Of a stretch of 64,000 bases of DNA, positions 1 to 10,320 are shown piece after piece. The number at the start of each line of letters is the position of its first letter. The first letter of the stretch is position 1. A program made the translations under genes and the position numbers. The stretch comes from Phoebastria nigripes (lineage: Eukaryota > Chordata > Aves > Procellariiformes > Diomedeidae): contig JAYKAV010003064.1 in assembly GCA_035582835.1 (NCBI GenBank), positions 308,456 to 372,455 on the forward strand, read 5' to 3'. The notes beneath the pieces are model-generated. The model was not told where the DNA came from, searched no databases, and saw nothing but the letters and a program-made list of their open reading frames with translations.

Positions 1-1009
1 CACACAAGTAATCCTAACAAGCACGTTTGGTTAGACTGCGAAAGGGTAGTAATTAAAAAAGAAAATTAGGTAAATAGACTTCTAGACTTCTATAAAAGGT
101 CTTTGCTTCCCCTTCTTCCAAATTGTGCATGTGTAACATTTTGCTGCCCTCTCCCTGTCTCCGCACCTCTGTAACAGTATTCGTTTGGGATGAGGAAGAA
201 GCATTGCTGTCAAACTACTCACTCTAACTTCGTTTCCCAGCATGTGGAGTTTTCCTTCGTGAGAGCGACACTGAGATTGCTGCTGATGTTATGGTGTGCT
301 TTGCTCNGATAGCTGAGAAACGGGCTGCGTGCACTTTCACAGCCAGTTGAAAGCAGCGTAAGAGTGGCTGCGCAGTCTGCCCGAGGAGAGGACTGATCTG
401 GTTGAAAAGCCATCACTATTTTTTTGGTAGGAGTAGCGTCCAGGTGGATTAGCTCCTCACCCCAGGTGACCTCACTGCCACACGTGCTAGCAGAAGGGAG
501 GCAACGCAGACACTGGGCTAAGGGCAGGACCCTCCACCTCTTTTGGTGGCTNTCTGCATGTAGATAAGCTTAGTCTAAGAGCCAAAACACACTGCGAGGA
601 GAAAGTGGTCATAAAGATTTGACAAAATTTGGTCAATGCTTTGACTGAAGGCTGAAGAACCTGACAGCATGGTGCTTCTTAGACCTCCGAAAGTCCTGCT
701 GGCATGGCAGCGGGTTGGACTATCCTGACATTTGGGTAAAAAAAACCCCAACCCACAAGCAGAGGAAAGGCTCTTTCATGTCTCATTATCCTGCAGCAAA
801 AATGGGCAAGAAAATCCATTTCTTTCCTGTGTCTCCTGTAAGTACATATCTATAGATTTGCTTCAAAATTCAAATTTTCATCAAAAAGCTCATCATAGTG
901 TGGTGCTGGTCAGGAGTCCTCTGCCTGCTGCCCAAGACCTCCATGTTGTGGTTGAAGAGCAGTCTGCCTTTCCAACTCATCTGTGCTCAGCCCACTCCCC
1001 AGCCCCAGA
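1..1009. other. Non-coding stretch, nothing recognised
   Basis: No gene, RNA or repeat family is recognisable here. Reading frames are short and broken on both strands, and the one of about 135 codons at 732-1139 starts at a non-ATG codon. The only visible texture is an A8C4 tract near 738-749. Two isolated N's occur. Confidence 0.6.
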
Positions 1010-1330
1010 CGGTGAGCCGCAGTTCAGGTCTGCCGGGCTGGAGCTGGGCAGGATGCCTGCGGGGTCGCGTCAGCCTCCCGGGGCTGCATCCGCCACGCCT
1101 GCNGCAGCAGCAGCAGTGTTGCATCTGGATGAAACATGAGTTTTGGATTTCGTGGGGTGTTCTTGGGCCCAAGATAAAATGGCATGGCTGACATTTCCTT
1201 TCAACGCGAGCCGCTGCGCAGGGTGACGAAAGTGCAGCCGACGGGCCACATGCGGCTCCCGAGCACGTCTGGTGCCGCTCCATGCGGTGCTCGGTGAAAA
1301 CCCCCAGTGAGACTGAAGCGCGGCAGCCAG
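1010..1330. other. CpG-rich patch
   Basis: CpG dinucleotides are clearly denser than in the flanks, with about twenty in roughly 320 bases but a gap around 1110-1200. A short GCA-triplet run next to an N lies at about 1100-1116. Such patches can mark promoters or simply GC-rich bird DNA. I see no TATA box, no first-exon-like reading frame and no splice donor that would support a promoter, so this is only a compositional note. Confidence 0.35.
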
Positions 1331-3319
1331 ATGTGCCCTTGCTTCCTCCCCTCCACTCCGTGCTGCACCACGTGGCAGGAGGGAGGGCCGAAAGCAGCAG
1401 AGGAGACAGCGCCAAGCACCCCGATTCTCCTCCCCGCTGGAATAAAGGAACTTCCTAAAGGTAGCAAACTGGTGCTGCAATATTCTTCCCAAATCCCAGC
1501 ACGTTTAAGGTGCTCTCAGGATGGTTGAGTATCCAGTTGATGATATTTGAATGCCTGTGGTCGGAAAGGTCAGATGTTTTCAGCTGAAGTTGATAGGCTG
1601 ATCATACGGATGAGTGGAGGCTGAGCAAAGAAAGACCTGGACCAAAAGAGTTTTCTAGGTGTTTAGTGAGGAGGTAAAAGTCGTTCCCTCTCCCTAGGGC
1701 AGAGGAGCTCATGGATGCNATTACCAGTGGTGGGTGCACAGCAGCGTATAAGCCCAGTTTGGGCAGGCTGGCACGCTGCAATGTGGAAAAGGATCAGCCT
1801 GCTAGCGAACCTGCAGGTTGCATCCCAGGATGCGCAAGCGGCCAGCGAGGTGCCTGGTGGAGCAGTCACCCATGCACCTACATGATGTGAAAGAGGTATC
1901 ATTTTGCTTTGTGTGTGCACACCTCCATCTGAAAGTAGAAGCCAAGAGAAAAAAAAACCAGGAACAAAAAAGGAAAACAGAAAGTGTTACAAGGTTTCTG
2001 GTTAGTGTGGCCCTGTGCTGAATTTAAAACCATGGTGAAATATTCATTATTTGTGGGCAGTAATAGTTATATCATGCATTAACAGGGAAGAGAGGAAAAA
2101 AGGTAGTCTTGGACACCATCGAAAACAGACTGACATCCCTACTGGTGCTGTCTGTGGGTCCTGCATCCCTTAGGTGCTATTGGTCCACAGAAGCTACAAT
2201 GATTCCCATGGAGCTGTATGGAGTCCTTTGGAGCCAGGCCAATTCATACCAAGTTTTTCATACTGCTCATGTAACTTGCAGATCTAAGGCTTCATTTATA
2301 ATGAACCCACCTCATGAAAGGCAGCGTATCATTGGTGGTGGTTGTTCTTTCGGCTCTGATGGCGAAGGCTGCTTTGCTACTGAGGAAATTCAAGGGGAGT
2401 TGCTCACACTCACTTGCACACCCTGGGCTGCCCCAGGGCAGACCCACTTCACATCTCTGAAGCTACAGCAGATGCTCCTTGCTCTGGAGTTCGTTCATGC
2501 TTTGCAAAAAGACCACGTCCAGGCTCTTCATAATAGACTTTTGGTGCAATTATTGCAATTCCAGAGTATAACTCCATCTTGGTGGTTGATGTCATTCTTC
2601 CCCATGCCTCCTAGGTGGGGAGAGATGGGGAGAAAGAGGAGAAACACATGACGGGTTTCTCTATTTTGGGCCGTACCATGAATTACCATCGAGTCAGGTT
2701 CCTACTGATGGACACCCGGCCGTCAGGGGCTGAGCTAAATGACTGCCCCTCCGCTCTGCCATCAGCCCTCTGCCCCGACAGTGGGCTGAACATCCTCGAT
2801 TAAGGTCAGTGTGTGGTCACGAGCACTCCCAGGTTGAGCACTGACATGGTGGTAATTGGCAGATCTCATCAGGCTGGTCAAAAGGGAGTTCTCCTTTGCA
2901 GCAATTATCACCCAGGGAGGGGGGAAAGGGAAAAAAACCCCCAAACCTGGAGGTAGGGAATTAGAGTAAAAGCTGATGAGTTGGCAGATGCTGCCGGATC
3001 AATGGCTGTATCATGGCAGGGAAAGCAGCGACAGCCCTCTCGGAGCTGTCAGTCACTGTTGTTTTGGGTAAATGCCAGCAAACAGAGTGAAAGGAGAGAT
3101 GGGGGGAGGGAAGCACCAGCCTGCTGGGCCACTTTTAATTACTACAGGTCACATCAGACAGAGAACTGCCCACCGTGACAGATCAGTCCCGCTCAGAGGG
3201 CTTGCACGCAACCCGGGGTAGCAATCAGGACTTATGTTCATGCAGCCCCTTTTATCCAGAAAAAAAAAACCCCACAACTCAAAGCGCTGCCACAGCCAAG
3301 CGACAGGCAGAAGCATATT
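1331..3319. other. Non-coding stretch, nothing recognised
   Basis: No gene or repeat family is recognised. A 180-codon open run on the plus strand at 2109-2651 begins at TTG and resembles no protein I know. A10C4 and A7C5 tracts occur near 3260 and 2931. Confidence 0.55.
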
Positions 3320-3480
3320 GTGCACATCTACGCATCCCCATGCTGCGCGGGGCTCCCCTGGGCTGGAGCGGCGAGGGGCATCTGTCTAACAGCGCGCGCA
3401 GCGGCACTACACAACTTTCCGGGCAAGAGGGAGGGTAGGGGAGGCTCGGTGGTGCGATGGCTTCCCTGGACGGGAGCCAG
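3320..3480. other. Small CpG cluster
   Basis: A short GC-rich stretch contains an alternating GCGCGC run near 3390 and several further CpGs. Overlapping open frames exist on both strands, which is expected when stop codons (AT-rich) are rare, so none is called as coding. Confidence 0.3.
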
Positions 3481-3828
3481 AGCATTAGCACATCTGAGGT
3501 AGGGCTCATGTGTCTCCACATGGCTTGAGTTGTTTGCCACAGCCTCCAGAAGGGGATCTGGCCATTGCCTCGCTACTTTTCTCCTTAGCTATCGCCCTCT
3601 TCGAGGTCTTCAGTGAGGCTTGTGGCAGCAAGATCCTCTCCCCCAAGTGCTCTGCAAAGCTTAATTTATGTGGGTTTTTTGCACCAGCAGCAAGGTGTTG
3701 TCACAGGAATGGTCACAGCCTTTCTGTACTTCGCTGCCACCACAAATTCCTTAGAAGTTCTCTAAAAAAACAAAAGGAAAGAAATATTGCCACCGTATAA
3801 ACATTTTTATGGCTGAATTCATCACTGC

Positions 3829-3852
3829 CATATATGAAGCTCATATATGAGC
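3829..3852. repeat. Short repeat with 14-bp palindrome
   Basis: CATATATGA occurs twice (3829-3837 and 3842-3850). The second copy sits inside the perfect palindrome GCTCATATATGAGC at 3839-3852. No function can be assigned. Confidence 0.7.
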
Positions 3853-4189
3853 CTTGCTTTCTTCACACACAGCAATCTCTTGTTGACTTCACTGGGAGCT
3901 GCATTTGCATTCGGGTTGCAAGGTCAGGTTGTTAATTATGCAAACTCACCTGGTCCTCCTGAGCTCAGCACAAATTCAAATGGACATGCCCTGATGAAAA
4001 TACGTCCTGCATTGCCCTGCTATAGATTTCAAAATACTAGTTTCCCCAGTGGAAACAGCATTTGGTGTTTCTAGAAGACTCTGACAGCGTGGGGATCCTC
4101 TTACTTTCTTCTCAGCGACNACCCTGGTGTAAGGGCTTCTGTCCCTGCCTCTGTGCTTCTCCTTCAGCAGAGCCGATCTGATTGCTTGT

Positions 4190-4560
4190 GGCGCTGGGCT
4201 TTTGACTGTGAGAATGAGCTGATCCAGGTTTAAATAATAAATCAGGCAGGGTTGGTTTTACAGTGCAATTTTACCCAGAGATGATGCAGGGATGCAAAAA
4301 AGCAGAGAGAAGAGGAGTAAAAATAATTTAAACTGAAATTTGCCACCTCAGTGTTAAATTGCAGTGGGAGTCAAAATTAAACTGCTCATCAGCCAAGCCA
4401 ATGCAGACTAAGAAAATTAGGCATTGTTTCTGTTTCAAATCAAATGCGTGTATAGTCCAAGGGTGCCAGTTTAGCTTATATAAAGGAGAAGCCTTCATTA
4501 TAAATCTGAGAGGCCACTTTAATGAGCTGGTTTAATCTGACGTAGTTCGACTGATTGTGG
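4190..4560. promoter_or_regulatory. Candidate conserved non-coding element
   Basis: This AT-rich, repeat-free stretch lacks a sustained reading frame and carries several homeodomain-like cores and AT-rich half-sites of the kind seen in vertebrate enhancers. It is the leftmost of several such blocks between 4.2 and 9.35 kb. The call is based on texture and motifs only; conservation is inferred, not measured. Confidence 0.3.
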
Positions 4561-6289
4561 TGAATTTGGCATGGGCACTGCCGCGCTGCCTGGGGGACCA
4601 GATCTGGCAGCGTGCTGTACCCCCCCGCGGCACCCGCGCACCCCTGGGTGCCCGCGTCTTCTGTGGGTGCGTGCCCCATGGTTACTGCAAGGATGCCTGG
4701 ATGGGGGGGTTCTCACTTGCCCTGTTTGACTTGGTGTTTTTCTTTGCTCTCTCCATTCTCCACATTTTCTCCAGCTGGCTGGCTCTGGCTAACAGCTTTG
4801 GATAGAGGGGTTTCAGGAGTGGGCAGCTTATTCCTGAACATAGCAGCTCTAAATTATTACCAATAAGATATTCTTTCACCCGAGTCATGGCTTTTTCCTC
4901 CTGTGATATTCATAACAGTGTCTTCTTGTGCTACTCTATCATTTAGGGGGACAGCCTTTCTGCTGTAAACACACTGCTTCCCCCTTCCCCCAAACACCTT
5001 CTAACTCCAACAAGGTTAAAGCACGGCATTCATATTCTTAGTCTGTCAGGCTGGTGCAAACAGAGCGATAGAAAAAGAAGAAGCTTTAGTGCCACCCTAG
5101 ACTTTCTGTGTAACTACAGGAAGGTTATTGTAACGGTAGAGCTGATCAAATACTACATAATACTTTCTATTAAAGGTTGTTTTCAAATATTCATTGCTAT
5201 TCCAAATGATGACTCTACTCAACAACAACTCATACTTCATTTACTTACTTGTTTGCTATTTGAACATCTACCTAAAGGGACTTTTCTTGCACAAATACTA
5301 GGGGAATGGCTGTTCTTTGTACTAATGCCCCTGTTCATCTGCAAGCAAAAGTATTTGAGGAGAGGCAAGAAACACATGTTCCTCGTTGTTTGCCAACTTC
5401 TCTTCTTCATCTGTTATTGCTATTACTGCTATTGCTACAGAGTCAGGAGGTTTTGGGTAGGGTACGATCACTGTGTGACCTGGGTCAGAGCCGTTCTGAC
5501 CTGCTGAGTTAGGTGATGCTCTGAATCGGGATCTATAAGGCATTATACGACCATACGGGAAGAAGGGTCTGCTGTGAAGGTCTCCCAGGTGAGAACTCAC
5601 CTGCTTTTACAGGTTCCAGCATCAGGCCAGGGAAGAGACTCGATATCATTTGGTGGGAAGAATACTCATTAGGGGAAGAAGAGCATGTACAAGCTCACAG
5701 ATACAGATCAATCACAGATACAAAGGTTAAAATCAAATTGATAAGTCACAATCAGGAAAAAGATCCCTTATAAATCAGCAATTAGTGTAAGCAGCGCTGG
5801 GGGTAAAAGAGGCTTGGAGGAGGAGGGGAGATGGTATATTGAGGGAGAAGGTTGGTGGATGGGAGAACACTCAGAAGGTGATTGGAGGCTTTCCAGTGGG
5901 ATACAAATATTTTTCACTTGTGGCCTGAAGATTCACATAGGTACTGAAATCTGCAGGGTGGTCTTTGGTTGTTATCCCACTTTCTGGTGGTAAATTTATG
6001 CCACCAAAATCCCCAAAACATTTGTTCTCCTTCTTTCACACAGTCTCTGCCACATTCAGATAGGGAGGCAGGACAGACTTCATATTTTTCTCCTCTGCCA
6101 CCTCTCCTGTTCACTCCAAGTGTCTGTCCAGACTGGGGCAAAGCTGCATTTCCAAGACGCGCATCTTGCTTCCTGCCGGGCATGAGACCGGCATTTCCAG
6201 GCTTTGTGCTCTGGGCTGCCAGAGCAGTAATATTTTTTCCAGGAGTGCTAAATTCTTTCCAAAACTATTTAAAACAAACAAGCAAACAA
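4561..6289. other. Non-coding stretch, nothing recognised
   Basis: The segment opens with a C-rich patch at 4617-4655 containing the near-palindrome CACCC-CT-GGGTG and continues as ordinary mixed sequence. No exon, RNA gene or repeat family is recognised. Runs near 5400-5445 are imperfect ATTGCT/ATTACT repeats. Confidence 0.5.
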
Positions 6290-6545
6290 TTTCTTTTTGC
6301 TAAGTACTTACTGTATTACACAGGCCCAGCGGCAACTTTTTAATGACAAATATTTCCTAAGGTTTATGTTCACGCTTGGACACAGCAATTGCATACAGAA
6401 GCTGCATTATGCATACATTGGACCAAGCATAACGGCACCTGCTGCTGCTCCTGCTGCTACTAAAGAGAGAGCAACTAATCTCTTTAATTATTGGAGAAGA
6501 ATTAAGGCTTTGATTTGTCTTATTGCAGAAACATAGGTATTTCCC
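6290..6545. promoter_or_regulatory. Candidate conserved non-coding element
   Basis: An AT-rich block includes TTTAATTATTGG, AATTAAGG and ATGCATAC motifs together with an imperfect GCTGCT run near 6440. Composition changes sharply into the CpG-rich block on its right. The motif mix fits a homeodomain-type enhancer. The inference depends on texture; no sequence alignment was available. Confidence 0.35.
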
Positions 6546-6559
6546 CCCTGCAGGTTGGG

Positions 6560-6980
6560 GAGGAGATGCTCTTTGCCTTCCTGTTCTGCTGCAAGAGGGG
6601 CTTAAACCGTTGGCTGGGTGGCCCCCGCCGACAACACCCGAAGGAAGAGCGGGGTTGTACGGACACCCACCCCTCCATTACCTATATGGGAGTTGGCACG
6701 TGGGGGTTTTACCCCACACTGGCAGCGCTACATGCGAGGCAGAGGGGCCAGTTTGCTCCCTGGAGCTGTGGTAGAAGCGATTCCCTCGGGTCCCACGGGC
6801 GGCAGAGGGGGGCAGGCTGAGGGCAGGGTTAGGCTCTCTCTGGGAGCAAGGCGAATGCAAATGGCAGCGGGATTGTCTGGGCGCTGCTGGAGCCCGCTTG
6901 TCTGCAGGCGTGCTGCACGTTCTGGGCGTGCCGGGGAACCACAGGACCGCCGGCGCATCGGCTGTCTCCAGCAAGGAGAT
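6560..6980. other. CpG-rich block with POU octamer
   Basis: CpG density rises over about 400 bases, with several clusters around 6615-6665, 6780-6800 and 6890-6960. A perfect octamer ATGCAAAT lies at 6855-6862. The block lies between AT-rich candidate regulatory elements. It could be a distal CpG island, an enhancer component or a promoter of an unannotated non-coding transcript; there is no TATA box or coding first exon to choose between these. Confidence 0.4.
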
Positions 6981-7624
6981 GGGCTTGTCATCAAGCCAGC
7001 ACATCTGTTTCTTTTGCCTGCGAGGAAGAGGTTGTGAATTGGGAGTAGAAAATAATCACGGGGTAATTGTCGTCTTGATGAGGATTTTGTAGCATGTTAT
7101 TAGGAGGACCTTGCTGGCCACATGCTGCAAAGGGTAAAGGGAGTCGGAGGAGGTCTTGCAGGACAAGAGAGGGTTTGTTGTCAGTCCCCCCAAGTTAAAG
7201 CTGGACTGGGCTGGGCTGTAGTGGTCTGCTCTCAAACACTACCAACATTTGGTGAGCCTCCTTTTCTAAACTCCCCTCCCAGTCCCCTTTTTACCCCCCT
7301 TCCAGACCCTTGCCTCCTTGTCAATGTTAAAGCAAGAGGAGTGCAGCCATGGAAAAGAGCAAAAAAGATCCTTTCCATCCTTTCAGCTCCCTGCTGACCT
7401 CCCCTCCCTCCCTCCCTTCCCGCAAAGGAGCTGTAAGTATTCCTCTGTACCACAAAAAGGACCTGCCAAAGGGTCTAGGACAGAAAGGGTTAAACTCAGA
7501 CGAGCACTAGCTCCAACACAGTTAATCCATATAAAGCTCATGGATTTCTCTGCAGTGATCTTTGTGGTTGTCATTTGCATTTTTTTCCTTTTGTGAAATC
7601 TTTTCTTCTTTCTTTTTACACTCG
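6981..7624. other. Non-coding stretch, pyrimidine-rich centre
   Basis: The middle (about 7250-7440) is rich in C and T runs. No gene is recognised, and open frames on both strands here follow from the skewed composition. Confidence 0.5.
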
Positions 7625-8030
7625 TATGCATGCAGAAATTAGCATATTGTACCGAGAGTGGGAGATGTAAGAAGCCGACCCCCTGCTGTTCAGCGGATTG
7701 TGCAATCTGCAGGCGGCATCAATTTTTCAGCAGTTTTCTCATTTCTCATTACAGTCAGGGCACCGCACAGCTCCCGATTCAACACAATCCCTAGTGGTCC
7801 TACAGACAAGCATATGGGCTGTCGAATATCCGTACTGCTGCTTTCATAGCATTAATATCCTTGTTTATGCTTCCACCGTAATTAATCCTGGTATTAATAT
7901 ACTTTGGACTTAGCTTTACTAATTATGTATGGGCTAGCAGGATAATTATGTCAGCAGACTCTGGCGCTGATACTTGACAGCAGTTTGCTAACCTTAGGAG
8001 CAGCACATAAACACTTCGGCCGATCCTGCC
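7625..8030. promoter_or_regulatory. Strong candidate conserved non-coding element
   Basis: The stretch from about 7790 to 7975 is dense in homeodomain-type cores: CATTAATATCC, GTAATTAATCC, GGTATTAATATAC, ACTAATTATG and GATAATTATG all fall within 130 bases. No repeat, N or sustained reading frame is present. This density and the balanced, non-repetitive texture are typical of ultraconserved-style developmental enhancers. I infer conservation; it cannot be measured from one sequence. It could serve a homeobox-controlled gene outside the window. Confidence 0.45.
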
Positions 8031-8089
8031 TTGGAAACAAGGAAGGCGAAGGGACGAGGAGGAGGGTGGATATGGCGAATCGATGTCTG

Positions 8090-8260
8090 ATAACTATAAA
8101 TAGTGTTTTTAAAATAAGGAAATTTCACAAGCACAATAAAGTTGTCCTCGGGTATCAAACTCCATGGTTGTCATAGTGATGTGTGCATTATTAAGAGGGT
8201 GTTGTTCACTCTGGCATCTAATCTTATAATGAGGACGGCTCATTATCGGCCTGACGAGAG
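8090..8260. promoter_or_regulatory. Candidate regulatory element, RFX-like box
   Basis: The stretch contains GTTGTCATAGTGAT at 8167-8180, which resembles the imperfect inverted repeat bound by RFX factors (X-box), along with GCATTATTAAG and CTCATTATCGG cores. It lies within the 7.6-9.35 kb cluster of enhancer-like sequence. The RFX match is imperfect in its right half. Confidence 0.35.
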
Positions 8261-8965
8261 TCCCTTTCCCCACTGACCGCATCGCAGCTTGGCGGGTGCT
8301 TGGGGCTGAAGGGAACTTTTCCCTGTGCTCCTTCCCTGCCCTCCATCCCACCCCACCCCGAATAACCTCAGCCAGCTCTCGGTGCGGCGTACTGCCGCGC
8401 AGGGCTAATGGACGGCCAGCGCTAGGCAAGCCATTCTCCCAATTTTCCTCTGGTTTTGAGCATGCCTGTGACTTTAACGGGTACAAAAAATGACACTCTG
8501 GCCACTTTAGTCTCTTTGGCTGTCCCTGGCCCTCATGTTCATTAACATTGCAGATTGGGGAGTTTAAAACGAGCCGTTGGTTTGCTTTTATTTCTGCACC
8601 TGTTTCTGCCACCTGACCGTTCCCAGCAAATATCCTTCGTGGGGTCAACGATGCCCCTTCGTGCCAGGCGCATGGCTTAATGGAACTTCCTTTGCTTATC
8701 ATTAGCCACTTTGCATTTTTATAGAGCGCTATTAACCGGGATGCAGGCTCGCTTTTAATTCCCTTCTGAGGTTTGTACACAGCGGTCGCATCCCTCCCCC
8801 GCTCCCCAAACAATCCAATTATCACAGTTTGTCACACAGGCGCGGGTGACCCACACGCCACCTGCTCCGCTGGCGGGCCCGATCCTTCGGGATGGCAGCC
8901 AGGCACAGGAGTTCGAGTTTTGCCTCAGCGGGACCCTTTAAATGGCTTTAAAAAACATATATCTG
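8261..8965. promoter_or_regulatory. Candidate non-coding element, CpG-rich
   Basis: Mixed sequence with raised CpG content at both ends (8260-8440 and 8780-8910) flanks an AT-richer core at 8530-8770 containing TTCATTAACATTGC, CATTAGCC and TATTAACC motifs. A minus-strand open run of 238 codons spans 8109-8825 but shows no domain, no biased codon pattern that I can see and no similarity I recognise. I read it as a by-product of composition. The absence of repeats fits constrained non-coding DNA. Confidence 0.35.
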
Positions 8966-9345
8966 CTTTTGTCGGCAAAACCAAAACCAGAACATGAAAT
9001 CGGCTGTGAAATTGCATTGTTTGAAGGTCTGGGATTTGAAAATGGCTTAAAAGAATTTCATTCTTCCCTCTCCCCCTTTTTTTTTTTTTCATTTTTTTTT
9101 TCAGAAATAGATCTATGTCTAGACAGGCAACCTGTGTATTGTTCCAGCCGAGCTAGGATTAAAATGACCCTGGCGACGTAGGTTCTGATCAGCCAGAAAG
9201 TCTGAAAAGTGGAAGTTAATGGGAGTGCTGCTGTCAGCCTCCTGTACAGGTACGCCTATAAGCGTGAGGTCAGAATTAAGGATGTGATTAAATGTCATCA
9301 TCTTCAATGGGATTTATCATGTGCTGGTGCATTTTCCTGAAATGG
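8966..9345. promoter_or_regulatory. Candidate conserved non-coding element
   Basis: A repeat-free block continues the cluster and is interrupted only by a long polypyrimidine tract at about 9061-9101 ending in CAG (9102-9104). The part after the tract, 9105-9320, is complex sequence with GATTAAATG and GGATTAAAATG motifs. All three plus-strand frames after the tract hit stops, so if it is transcribed it is not coding there. The tract plus CAG looks like a 3' splice site and is discussed as a finding. Confidence 0.4.
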
Positions 9346-10252
9346 CGCCCAAATCTTACCCAAAGACATGGGTGGAAATATTCCCCATGTCTTCAGTTAA
9401 TTTTGGAGCAGCCCCTTTGAGCTGTGCCATTAAACCCCCCCAGGTCAGACTTTCCTCGGCTCAGCCCTCCCTGTGTGGTTTCAGCCCCTTCCCAGCAGCT
9501 TCTGGCTCTTGGCCGACAGCAGCCCCGGGGTGCCTGGCTCCTACTCTCCAGTGCCTAGGACACCATGGTAGAGCACAGTACCACGGGTCCTGCTCCCGGA
9601 CCTATTTTTTTAAGTTAAAGGGTCACTTGCTAAAATACAGAACCAGTCCTAACACCAGGAACTTCATCCCAGGTCTCCTTCCTCCCAGGCAGAGATCGCA
9701 ATTAGAGACAACAGAGCCATGCGCTCTCTTTGGCTCCGAACCCCTGAAGTTTTCTTTGCCCAGCAGCAGGGTTTCAGGAAGGGTAGAGCCCAGTCTGAGT
9801 GGCGAGTGCGTGGCCTCACGTATGGCAAGGCACTGGGCTCATGTACCCTAAGAGATGCTGAATCCATGGCTTGGGTGATCCACGTACAGATTGCCAAGGG
9901 TGATCTGTGATTTGCCCAAAGAAGAGGTAGTCCCTCTAAGTTCTCCACTAAGCGTTAACGAGAGAGCTCTTATAGAGACTTCTGTATGTTTACAAAATGC
10001 ACCAGGGTTTCTCCACAGCTTCCTTCCAGTTTTATTTTCTTTTTTCTTTTGNCCATTGTATTTCAACTGAAAGTAGTGGGGTCCCTCCAGTAAGGCTTTC
10101 ATACTGTATGTTCTCTTTGTCACACAAAAATCAAAGGCAATTTTGCACATGACTAAAACAAAAGGCTGGAAGAAGCCCTCAAGGTATAGCTAGAAGGTCC
10201 TGGATTCCTCCACCAGTCCACAGGAGAAATCCTCCTGCCCTGAAGCAGTCAT
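9346..10252. other. Non-coding stretch, nothing recognised
   Basis: A 176-codon plus-strand open run starts at a CTG codon at 9321 and resembles no known protein. No repeat family or RNA gene is recognised. Confidence 0.5.
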
Positions 10253-10320
10253 CTCCAAGGAAAATCTATGTGTTTGTGTTTTTAGACTCCAAGGAAAATC
10301 TATGTGTTTGTGTTTTTAGA
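10253..10320. repeat. Perfect 34-bp tandem duplication
   Basis: The 34-base unit beginning CTCCAAGG and ending TTTTTAGA occurs twice without a gap or mismatch, at 10253-10286 and 10287-10320. Perfect identity suggests a recent duplication, or an assembly artefact at a read junction. Confidence 0.95.

Noticed and set aside
710..760. GGGTTGGACTATCC resembles the 3' end of CR1
   Set aside because: Only a dozen bases fit and the rest of the CR1 tail is absent.
4617..4680. C-rich patch as a G-quadruplex or promoter
   Set aside because: Only one long C-run and short CCC groups; no promoter features nearby.
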